Below are positions 48,587 to 56,229 of a stretch of 64,000 nucleotides of DNA, one piece after another (within the stretch, counting starts at the first letter, position 1; each line of letters begins with the position of its first letter). The stretch is from a virus. Position numbers and translations under genes: made by a program. Under the pieces are notes generated by a model that saw only the letters and a program-made list of their open reading frames with translations, was not told where the DNA came from and ran no database searches. The stretch spans positions 17,288 to 81,287 of IMG/VR virus record IMGVR_UViG_3300042090_002405, one strand, 5' to 3'.

Positions 48587-49797
48587 TACGCCGGCTTCTT
48601 TCCGCGTGCGAGCAGGCGGCACAGGTGCGTGGTCGACACACCGACCTGCTCGGCGATCACGCGCAGACTCGATCCTGCGTCACGCATTGCGTGCGCGCGA
48701 TCGAGCACCTCTGACGATACGGCCGATTGTCGCGTGCGCCGAACAACACGATCGAGAAGGTTGAAGCGAAGAAGGTTCACGGGGCGCGCGGCGGATTCGC
48801 GGGCTTCCTTCGAACGTCGTAGGGCCTCTTTTATCTTCAGACCCTTGGCGCGACTGCGCTCGGCGAGTGCTTCGGGCGACAGCTTCGCCTTAGCTGCAAG
48901 CGCGCCCTCTTTTGTCCTGCGCACGCGTTCGACACGTGCTTCCGGCGTCATGGCGGCCCATCCCTTTTTCGTAGCCGCGCTGTATTCCTCTGACGATTTT
49001 GTCAGTACCTTTTTCCCACCTGTGCTGCCGTATAGCTCTCTGCGGATGGCCCATGTCTTCTGAGCCGCCTCTCTACGCTGCTCCGTCGTCTGACTCTCAC
49101 GCATACGTTGTCTGGTTTCAGGGCCCAATGAGTCCAGCCGACTTTTTCGGGCCTTCTCGACTCTCTCCGTACGCGCTTCGGGCGTCATGCTTGACCATTG
49201 TTTGCGCACACGTTCGCTCTTCTGCTCAGGCGACATGCCGGACAATTGGTGCTTAACCCTGTTGCTCTTCTCGACAGAAGAGAACTGCGACCAAAACGCT
49301 TTTTGGCCCGCGGAGAAGGATGCGCCGGCCTCCTCTGATTTTAGCCATTTCAGATGACGAGACAGACGCTCGGGCGACCACGCATGAATGTTCTTCCGGA
49401 AGTATGCGACACGTTCTTCGGGAGTCATCGCCTGAATACGCCTCTTCGACATATCGCCGATTAGACGTTTGCTTTCTGCGTGGTGATGCCCGTTGCCCCC
49501 GCCTCCCGAGGAGAGATTGTACCCGTGCGGTGTGCGCGTTCGTCTCTGTTCAATCCATCGAGCTTCGGCGATGTCCACTCCCTCTTGAGTGGTTACGACG
49601 TCGAGTAACTCATGGACAAAGGCCGCCGCACCGTATTTGCGAATCGCGGCGCTCAGAAGACGAGCGCCGCCCTTGTTACGCTTGGCGGCGTTGACGTGTT
49701 CTTTCCAGCGACCTTCGACCGTATGCACAGTCTGTCCGACGTAGCGTTTTCCATTCACCGTATTGGTGTGGATATAGATATGGAATCTGGGCCTCAT
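48586..49797 (-). CDS. GIY-YIG homing endonuclease with repeats and HTH
   Basis: 403 residues. The GIY-YIG core is at 5-95: HIYIHTNTVNGKRYVGQT, an Arg (VEGRWKEH), a Glu (EARWIEQ) and GYNLSSGG. From about 110 to 320 are repeats of TPEERVA, SPERL, SPEQKSERV type (NUMOD-like, DNA-binding), and the last 45 residues (VLDRAHAMRDAGSSLRVIAEQVGVSTTHLCRLL) form a resolvase-type helix-turn-helix. It sits between structural genes with overlaps on both sides, so it is a mobile intruder. Confidence 0.85.
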   Translation of the reverse strand: MRPRFHIYIHTNTVNGKRYVGQTVHTVEGRWKEHVNAAKRNKGGARLLSAAIRKYGAAAFVHELLDVVTTQEGVDIAEARWIEQRRTRTPHGYNLSSGGGGNGHHHAESKRLIGDMSKRRIQAMTPEERVAYFRKNIHAWSPERLSRHLKWLKSEEAGASFSAGQKAFWSQFSSVEKSNRVKHQLSGMSPEQKSERVRKQWSSMTPEARTERVEKARKSRLDSLGPETRQRMRESQTTEQRREAAQKTWAIRRELYGSTGGKKVLTKSSEEYSAATKKGWAAMTPEARVERVRRTKEGALAAKAKLSPEALAERSRAKGLKIKEALRRSKEARESAARPVNLLRFNLLDRVVRRTRQSAVSSEVLDRAHAMRDAGSSLRVIAEQVGVSTTHLCRLLARGKKPA

Positions 49798-50396
49798 TGC
49801 GCGATCATCAGAACTGAAAGATCTGGAGACTCAATCCCAAGTTTGCGCAAACGGCATCGACATTCCGCATCACTGAGATCGGAGACGCTCTTGTCCAACA
49901 ACTGTTGGCCCAAAAATGTGAGCGTTACATTGAACGGTACGCTCACCGGAGTTTGTGTGAGAATAGCGCTCACCTTAACATTAGATTGCTTCAATAGAGG
50001 CCAGCCATTCGGCCACGCCAATGCGATTACATCGAACAGATTACCCAAATCTGTAAAGTCATCGTTTATCGAATATTTAGGGCCGCCATATACATCCAAC
50101 TGAATCCCAACGCCAGTTTGACCCGATTGCTTCAACTGGTTGAAGTACAGCGATTGAAACGGCGACCCGGGAAACGAGTTCTGCTGAAACAGGTTGTACG
50201 ATACACGCTGAATCAGCGTGTCCTGCGTCAGGTTATTGTCGAACGATCCGACAATCGGTGGTGCGTTGACAACCGACGAGGAGAACTGGATCGGGACGTC
50301 GACCACGAACGGGACGATCGGAACGCCGACGACCAACCCGTAAGCTAGTTTAGGAGCCCACAAGGCGAGCTCACGAATATTTGGCTTCGGTTCCAT
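49794..50396 (-). CDS. Candidate shell or jelly-roll protein
   Basis: 200 residues. ELALWAPKLAYGLVVGVPIVPFVVDVPIQFSSSVVN then strands YNLFQQN, GIQLDVYGGPK, VKVSAILTQTPVSVPFNVTLTFLG; a single beta-barrel is a fair reading. It is the size of the smaller single-jelly-roll capsid proteins of membrane-containing phages, but I cannot confirm that from sequence. ATGA overlap with the homing endonuclease; a promoter or terminator may lie at 50397-50501. Confidence 0.5.
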   Translation of the reverse strand: MEPKPNIRELALWAPKLAYGLVVGVPIVPFVVDVPIQFSSSVVNAPPIVGSFDNNLTQDTLIQRVSYNLFQQNSFPGSPFQSLYFNQLKQSGQTGVGIQLDVYGGPKYSINDDFTDLGNLFDVIALAWPNGWPLLKQSNVKVSAILTQTPVSVPFNVTLTFLGQQLLDKSVSDLSDAECRCRLRKLGIESPDLSVLMIAQ

Positions 50397-50501
50397 CGTC
50401 AGGTTCTCCTCAAGCGCACTCTACCAAAATGAAAACGGGCGACGCAGCGTTTTCCGCCACGCCGCCCGGCTCAACTCCTGAACGTTCGGATCGGTTTTCG
50501 A

Positions 50502-51851
50502 TCAGCCGGCCGACTGAGGCGCCATGATCGTCGGCAGGTTGGTCTGGCAGTACGCCTTCCACCCGCCGGGCATCTCCCAGCCCTTCAGCTTGATCGCGAG
50601 CTTCAGCACACCGCCCTTGAAGACCTCGCGGCAGGTGTTGACGTCCTGCCGAACGAGACCGGGGACGGTATCGAGCGTTTGCTCGAGCATCTGGTTCTGA
50701 ATTCCGGCAGTGAGCGGGGACGTCGGCACCGAGTTGGAGCTAGAGGCCGAAATCCCCGTGTTGCACGTGAGGTTCACGTCCGCACTAATGTTCGTGCCGA
50801 GAGGCTCGTTTGTGATCGTGAGGGCCTCGAGCATGGATGCCTGGTGCACGGCGTCCTGCGCGACGAAGAGCATCCCGATGGGGATACCGCGCTCGAGGAA
50901 GCACGGGCTCTCCACGGGGCGATACATCTGCCCGCGGCACCCGTACCCCTGCCACCGGAGACCGCCCCAAGTGACCGGCGCGAGATCGTAGTCGCGGGTC
51001 GGGTGGAAGATGCCGACGTTCAGCACATTGGCAGGCGCCGTGGCGTTTCCGCTGTAGCCGACGCTGCCGACGCGGCGATGCGTGACCGGCAAGAAGATCG
51101 TGCCGGATCCCTTTGCGCGGTAGTTCGCGTTGACCTGCGCCACGTACTCGATCACGGGGACCTCGGACGTGCCGGACGCCATGGCGTCCGCGAACGAGCC
51201 GAAGTAGGAGACGTCCGCGGCGAGCTCGTTCAGCACGAGTTCCCTCTGCGACGTCTTCCATTGGAACTGGTAGGCGTTGATGAAGTTCCACCCCGCGCGC
51301 CACACTTCCGAGCCCCACGCGAGATCAGCCGGCGTGAGGACGGTCCCGGCAAACGTACCGACCGGGGGGATCCCCGTTCCGGTGTTGCCACCGAGGGCAC
51401 CGCCAATCTGATCATTGAGCGTGAAGACATCCGGCGAAGGGGGAGGCGTCGTCGTCGTGGCGGGTGCCGCGAAGGCGTTGCCGATCGTCGAGAAGCTCAT
51501 CGGCTCGCAGAACACGTGCACGCCTACGCCCTGCGTGAGGATGTCCGTCTGGAGAATGCCGTTGATCAGGAACGTGCTGTCGATGCTCTGGACGCCCGGG
51601 ACAGACGAAGAGCCCGACAACAGATTGACCGTGTCGCCGAAGGTCGCGGTTGCTTCCTCGATCGTGAGCGGCAAGGGGATCGTCCACACGACCTCCTCGA
51701 TCACGGGAATATTGCCGAAGGAGCAACGAAGGCACTTCTCCGCAGCGCCGAGAGTCCCGGGGGCTTCCCCGAGACCAAACGGCACGCGGCGCACCTTCTC
51801 GCGATCCTGACCCCACTTCGCGGACTTTTTACCGATAATGGAACGTGACAT
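50502..51851 (-). CDS. Candidate major capsid protein
   Basis: 449 residues; short basic N-terminus (GKKSAKWGQDREKVRRVPFG) then beta-rich body: EEVVWTIPLPLTIEEATATFGDTV, FLINGILQTDILT, VHVFCEPMSF, GTIFLPVTHRRVG, ADVNLTC, LKLAIKLKGW. No HK97-type signature (no long delta domain, no scaffold maturation site). Size, soluble character, and a long intergenic gap upstream with independent expression suit a major capsid protein, perhaps a double jelly-roll; this is inference. The gaps at 51852-51953 and 50397-50501 hold nothing I can support. Confidence 0.55.
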   Translation of the reverse strand: MSRSIIGKKSAKWGQDREKVRRVPFGLGEAPGTLGAAEKCLRCSFGNIPVIEEVVWTIPLPLTIEEATATFGDTVNLLSGSSSVPGVQSIDSTFLINGILQTDILTQGVGVHVFCEPMSFSTIGNAFAAPATTTTPPPSPDVFTLNDQIGGALGGNTGTGIPPVGTFAGTVLTPADLAWGSEVWRAGWNFINAYQFQWKTSQRELVLNELAADVSYFGSFADAMASGTSEVPVIEYVAQVNANYRAKGSGTIFLPVTHRRVGSVGYSGNATAPANVLNVGIFHPTRDYDLAPVTWGGLRWQGYGCRGQMYRPVESPCFLERGIPIGMLFVAQDAVHQASMLEALTITNEPLGTNISADVNLTCNTGISASSSNSVPTSPLTAGIQNQMLEQTLDTVPGLVRQDVNTCREVFKGGVLKLAIKLKGWEMPGGWKAYCQTNLPTIMAPQSAG

Positions 51852-51953
51852 GACGATCTCTCTTTTCGTGTGCCCGCCGTTTCACAGGGCCGACGCAGGC
51901 GTTCTTTGTTGAACTTCTTTCGTTCTTCCGCTTCCGCTCGTTCGTCTAGTCTC

Positions 51954-54059
51954 TCAAGAGAGGACGAGAGAGTCCTTTTCCTCGTCGCCGATGAAGCCGA
52001 GGAAGCTGTTGTTTTCGCCGACGCAACCGCAGCCTTCACCGCCCGCGGAGTTCATGGGGACGGGGCCAGGGCCTGGTGTTGCGGGAGGGCCGGGTGAATA
52101 GGTCGGCGGCCCGACTGGATTTGCCGGAGGCGGGGCGGTCGGGAGTGCTCCGTCGCCTGCTGCCGGCGGTGCAGCGGAAGCATCGGCCGGCGGGGGCTCC
52201 CCTCCACCGCCACCATCAGCCGGCGCATCGCTAACGCCACCCTGGATGGGGGGTGCGGGAGGCGCAACCGGAGAAGCGGGGGACTCGTAGAGGTACGGGT
52301 AGTGCCCATACGGATGGGCAAGACACCACGCGTGGAGCTGCGCATCCGTGTACGTCGGGTACAGACCCTTCGCGCGCGCCATGCAGTGGTGATGGTGGTG
52401 CTTGTGGTGTGGCGCCGTACCGGGCGCACTCGGGATGGCGTAAGGAGTGTTGAATCCAGCGCGCGACCAACGGTTGCTCAAGTTCGCGAAGTGCGCGACC
52501 CCGCCGGGCCTGTACATCGGATGGGAGAACTGAAACCGCGACGCTCCGGGAGGGGCAGGACGGCGGACATAACCGAGTCCGGCTTCATGACGGAGGGCCT
52601 GAGCAGCAGACGGGTAATTCTCGTTGTCGCTCACCCCGGCTTGTCGCCGAAAAACCTGAACCGCATCGGGGTAGGGCGAATCACCACCGAGGGCTAGAGG
52701 GCCGACATCGCCAATCGGAGCGGACGAAAGGGCCCCGAAAGACTGTCCACTCGCGGACGTTGTGGCGGAATCGAGATTCAGCTTCGCGGCCACTTCCGAG
52801 GGATACAGACGCGCGATGACGCTTCCCTGCAAAGCAGAGGTATCTTTCGGCGCGAGCATCGGGACAACCACGTTCGTCCAAAGCGTCGTGAACGCCTTCA
52901 CCCCCGCGCCAAGAGCCACGGCTTCAAGAGAAGCCTTCAGGTAATGGTTCTTGACATGCCCCGATGCAATCGCGGGAACGACGATCGCACCAGCCAGCGC
53001 GAGAGCGCGGTGCAGATGCGGGGGCGATGCGACGTTGAGGGCGTTGGCCATGGTACCAGCGCCGTCGGACGTGAACTTGTTCGTGGGCTTCTCGTCTCCC
53101 GCGGGGTTATAGGTTGCAAGATACCGATCGAGCGCATCGGACAACGAGTAACCAATGCCGATCGACACGGCCGAGATGGCGAGTCTTCCGACTGACTTGA
53201 CCGCTCCGCCGATGCCGGCGCGTGCGTAGTGACGGCGCGTCGCACGAACGCGACGAGCGGGCGTCCGAACAGCGTGCACCCGGCGACGACGCGACCGCAC
53301 CCGACGGCTCGGGGCCTGCACCAAGATCTCACGTACGCGCGTGCGCGTCCGCGTACGAACCTTGTTCGCGCTCGCCCTACGGTGTCGGCGACGTGCGCGG
53401 ACCACCGAAGTAGCCGCATGCACCCGACGACGCCGACGCGCCATCACCCGACGCGGAGCAGCAGCTCGAACCCGCGCACGAACCCGACGCCGCCGACGCG
53501 CTACCGGAGCGGCGGCGCGCACCCTGCGTCGTGCTCGCGCCCGAACAACCGTGGACGCACGCACCTTGCGCGCCGCACGGGCTTTCCGGTGACGCTTGCG
53601 CGCACGCACGACCGGCGTAGCTGCGTGCACTCGACGACGACGGGTGGAGCGGACCTTCTTCGAGCTGCGAGCGCGATGCTTGACGACCATGTGATCCTCT
53701 TCTCGTGCGATGACGGCCTGAATTCCTCGGCCAAACAGGATGGTCCGGAAGGTTTTTAGGCCCCTTGGAGAGAACTGCCGGAGGCGAATGTGCTGATCGG
53801 TCGTGTGCACCTTGCCGTGGTGGTAGCCGTGAGCTTTCGCCCAGGCCTTTGCGGCGGAAGGTGTCCACTGTTGTCGGTCGAACAGGAGCGACTGAACGTC
53901 CGCGCGCGGATGTGACGCGGGGGCCGCACGGGTGACACGACGGCGGAACGCGCCGGCAGCGACCCGACGGGACGCAGCACGACTACGGCGTGCAGAGACG
54001 CCACGCTCTTCTTGCGTTTCCTCTTCATACCGAGCGAGCCGGTCGTCATAGAGACCCAT
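51954..54059 (-). CDS. Protamine-like Arg-rich protein with membrane helices
   Basis: 701 residues. About 50-110 holds a compact module (LLFDRQQWTPSAAKAWAKAHGYHHGKVHTTDQHIRLRQF) of a type I recall from many phage proteins. From 130 to 290 Arg, Ala, Val and His make up nearly everything (RVRAAAPVARRRRRVRARV), like viral protamines that neutralise packaged DNA. Then hydrophobic parts (VGRLAISAVSIGIGYSL; LALAGAIVVPAIA; LEAVALGAGVKAF) suggest membrane association, and a His-rich and then Pro-rich C-terminus. Probably a core or membrane-DNA linker. Confidence 0.65.
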   Translation of the reverse strand: MGLYDDRLARYEEETQEERGVSARRSRAASRRVAAGAFRRRVTRAAPASHPRADVQSLLFDRQQWTPSAAKAWAKAHGYHHGKVHTTDQHIRLRQFSPRGLKTFRTILFGRGIQAVIAREEDHMVVKHRARSSKKVRSTRRRRVHAATPVVRARKRHRKARAARKVRASTVVRARARRRVRAAAPVARRRRRVRARVRAAAPRRVMARRRRRVHAATSVVRARRRHRRASANKVRTRTRTRVREILVQAPSRRVRSRRRRVHAVRTPARRVRATRRHYARAGIGGAVKSVGRLAISAVSIGIGYSLSDALDRYLATYNPAGDEKPTNKFTSDGAGTMANALNVASPPHLHRALALAGAIVVPAIASGHVKNHYLKASLEAVALGAGVKAFTTLWTNVVVPMLAPKDTSALQGSVIARLYPSEVAAKLNLDSATTSASGQSFGALSSAPIGDVGPLALGGDSPYPDAVQVFRRQAGVSDNENYPSAAQALRHEAGLGYVRRPAPPGASRFQFSHPMYRPGGVAHFANLSNRWSRAGFNTPYAIPSAPGTAPHHKHHHHHCMARAKGLYPTYTDAQLHAWCLAHPYGHYPYLYESPASPVAPPAPPIQGGVSDAPADGGGGGEPPPADASAAPPAAGDGALPTAPPPANPVGPPTYSPGPPATPGPGPVPMNSAGGEGCGCVGENNSFLGFIGDEEKDSLVLS

Positions 54060-54329
54060 GCCACGACTCGACTAAGGTTTTCGGGGCGTCTTTGTCGCGT
54101 CAATCCTTATGTTTTCGGGCGGTCCGTGCGCGGTGCACGCGGAGTGATTAGGGTACGCGCCTGGCGTGCGCCGTCAGCCGGTAAGCTGTCGGGGAAAGCC
54201 GCGGATCCAAACCGTATAGTTCGTATGGGTCGGCTGTTAATGCGCCGCACGCAGACGGGCGGCAGACGATCGTCGGAATCGTTCCGTGTAGTCCGCCTCT
54301 TTCGAGAGAATTGTATTCCGGTTGTATTA
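54060..54329. other. Promoter region of the late leftward operon
   Basis: 270 bases with no gene I can support. TTGACG on the minus strand at 54098-54103 lies about 40 bases upstream of the 54059 ATG, without a clear partner -10. An inverted TCCGG ... CCGGA with 11-base loop lies at about 54327-54347, near the transglutaminase-like gene's end. Confidence 0.35.
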
Positions 54330-54992
54330 CTACCGGATTCCGGGATACCGCAGACCCGGCGCGCTCATCGGGCTACCTGACACGCCGACATCCTTTTCGC
54401 TCATCCCGACGAAGTCACCGACGCCTTTTTCTTTGGCGTCTTTGCCGGGCTCCAGCCACCACTCGCGAAGATGCTGCGCGGTCTGACCCACGGGGTGATT
54501 TGTAGTGCCGTCCGTGCGCACCCAGTTGTCGAGCTCGTCCTGGAAGGCACAGAACACATGCGTGGGAACGTCGGCCGGTTCCTTGTGACTGCTCCCAATA
54601 ATCATCGCGGGGATCCCGATACTCATGTATGCCGCCGCAAGTAGTACGCTGTACTCGTCACAATCAATGCCCTTTATGCAAAGGCCTTTTTCTTTGTCGA
54701 GACACAGAATTTGATCGGGCGTTGCGATGAACTCCCCCATGAGAGGGTCGGCGACGTAGAAAGTTTGATTCCTCGCCGCATCCAAGATCGCTGTCACCTT
54801 TTGACGACGTCCTCCCTTCGCGGCGCCGGCCTTGTCGATCACCTGTGTCGTCCATGCACGAAGCCGGGGGGACATCCGCGCCTTCCATGCGCGATCGGCC
54901 GTCTCTTGAAGCGAGATCTTCGCGCCTCGTGCGCCGGCAGGATGAGACCTCGCATCAGTCTGGATCCCCTCGAGAGGTTTCTCTTGAATCAC
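54330..54992 (-). CDS. Transglutaminase-like cysteine protein
   Basis: 220 residues. The triad of the transglutaminase/protease fold is visible as C111 (GIDCDEYSVLLAAAYMSIGIPA), H145 (PTHVFCAF) and D161 (VRTDGTT). The first 70 residues are helical. The family may cleave or cross-link; in phage genomes such proteins are often virion components or peptidases. It directly precedes the virion operon and overlaps the LysM-like gene by ATGA. Confidence 0.7.
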   Translation of the reverse strand: MIQEKPLEGIQTDARSHPAGARGAKISLQETADRAWKARMSPRLRAWTTQVIDKAGAAKGGRRQKVTAILDAARNQTFYVADPLMGEFIATPDQILCLDKEKGLCIKGIDCDEYSVLLAAAYMSIGIPAMIIGSSHKEPADVPTHVFCAFQDELDNWVRTDGTTNHPVGQTAQHLREWWLEPGKDAKEKGVGDFVGMSEKDVGVSGSPMSAPGLRYPGIR

Positions 54993-55681
54993 GGATGATT
55001 CCCTTTCGTGGGCGTGGGGGGTTGCAGTGATCCGTACATCGCTTGAAGGGCAAGACGCGCGGAGTAGAGCGCGCTCTCAAGCGCATCTTGAATCTCGGCC
55101 CGCATCCCCGCAAAGTGCTCGGGCGATCGAAGTGCGAGATCAGCGGATAGTGCTTGCGCGCCCTTGATTGCCCAATCGGCGACATCTTTCGCGTACTGCG
55201 CATGCCACCCCGCATCGGCGTTCTCTGAAGAAAAGGCGGGGGACGCGGCCGCGATGATCTCCGCCGCCGTACGCGGAGCACACGACAAGAACTCCACGCC
55301 GTCCCTCTCGTCGAGGTCGCGCACTTGTTCGGCCGCGTCGTCGAGCGCTCGAAAGTGCGAGAGGATGACAGGTGCCATTTCCCCGAACGGGCTCGGCGTC
55401 ACGCCGTCCGCGTAAGGCAAGCTCGCGAAGTACGCCGGGGGGTAGAGGTTGTCGTCAGCGAACGCCGGATCGAACCATTTCTCAGGGAGGAAGAGCTCTT
55501 CGCCGACGCGGAGGTCGCGAAAGGTCACGAAGCCGTTGCGGTGCGCGACAGTATCCTTGTGGCCGTTGGCCCGGGTCAGATCGAACGAGGCGCACTTGGG
55601 GCAGCCGGCGTGCTCCTCCATCGCCGCGATCGATGCCGGAGTGTCCCCATCTCGAACTACGTACGTCCTCCGCATCCGCAT
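54989..55681 (-). CDS. LysM-like N-terminal domain plus helical protein
   Basis: 230 residues. TYVVRDGDTPASIAA ... FRDLRVGEELFLPEKW is a LysM-type start and end with an inserted CPKC pair (HAGCPKCASFD). The rest is helical (ALDDAAEQVRDLDERDG, LRSPEHFAGMRAEIQDALESA). LysM binds peptidoglycan or serves as an attachment hub in virions. Probably a virion protein near the wall-contact side. Confidence 0.55.
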   Translation of the reverse strand: MRMRRTYVVRDGDTPASIAAMEEHAGCPKCASFDLTRANGHKDTVAHRNGFVTFRDLRVGEELFLPEKWFDPAFADDNLYPPAYFASLPYADGVTPSPFGEMAPVILSHFRALDDAAEQVRDLDERDGVEFLSCAPRTAAEIIAAASPAFSSENADAGWHAQYAKDVADWAIKGAQALSADLALRSPEHFAGMRAEIQDALESALYSARLALQAMYGSLQPPTPTKGNHP

Positions 55682-55716
55682 TCTTCGGGAAGACTACGCG
55701 CACGCATGGCCCCCGT

Positions 55717-55809
55717 CTACGTCGTGGGCGCCATCGAGGCCGGCGTCGCCGATGTTGAAGTTGAAGGATGCTCGGTGTAATGGCGCGGGTGATTGATCGG
55801 ATCGCTCAT
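55717..55809 (-). pseudogene. DUF3310 remnant
   Basis: The 30-residue frame reads SDPINHPRHYTEHPS, the hallmark start of DUF3310 phage proteins (INHPxHY, HPS), and then falls apart into Thr/Ser/Pro noise. A different frame right after gives FNFNIGDAG, close to the next conserved DUF3310 segment (FNLGNA). So a deletion plus frame change appears to have destroyed the gene. Between here and 56031 I see only an unsupported short frame with CARC. Confidence 0.5.
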
Positions 55810-56031
55810 CTTTTTCCCCCGTCTACGCCGTACCGAAAAGCTGCACGATCGACCCTGTCTCACCGAGCGGCTGTTTGCACCGCGCGCACCGCGTTCCGTC
55901 TGGCGGGGCTGAGTACCCGAGCATCTCGTCCCCTGCTGCAAACAGGCGTGGTGCACGCGGAGACGACGTGCGCGCTTGGCGTCCTTTTGACCGACGCGGA
56001 ATCTGTTTTCGGAGGAGCCCACGACGGACGA

Positions 56032-56229
56032 TTAGAGTGGCGCTACTTCGCGCGTTGGCGAGTACACCACCGGCCGTCCGTCCCCGTGCGCAAGCCGGAT
56101 CCCCTCCCCATCGATCGCCATCCTCACCAAAGGGGTCTTCAGGAGCTTGTCGAGCGTCTTCGCTACTGCTGCTGCGTCTCGATCGTCCCGTGCCTCGATA
56201 ATGACATGCATCAAAATCTTGTACTTCAC
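56032..56229 (-). CDS. Small protein of unknown function
   Basis: 65 residues from a GTG in a GTGA overlap with the Pro-rich gene. KYKILMHVIIEARDDRDAAAVAKTLDKLLKTPLVRMAIDGEGIRLAHGDGRPVV: alpha/beta with a good hydrophobic core. Unknown function. Confidence 0.55.
   Translation of the reverse strand: MKYKILMHVIIEARDDRDAAAVAKTLDKLLKTPLVRMAIDGEGIRLAHGDGRPVVYSPTREVAPL

Noticed and set aside
47783-49063. 426-residue plus-strand frame
   Set aside because: Arg/Asp-rich shadow of the shell candidate and of the GIY-YIG gene.
50397-50501. Weak GGGCG/CGCCC hairpin as a terminator
   Set aside because: Seven-base stem with a loop of about 20 and no T-tract on either strand.
50679-51848. 389-residue plus-strand frame
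   Set aside because: Antisense to the candidate capsid gene; Arg/His/Asp-rich with no domains.
55813-56031. 34-residue frame with CARC pair
   Set aside because: No ribosome site and too short to test; could be a relic like the DUF3310 piece.
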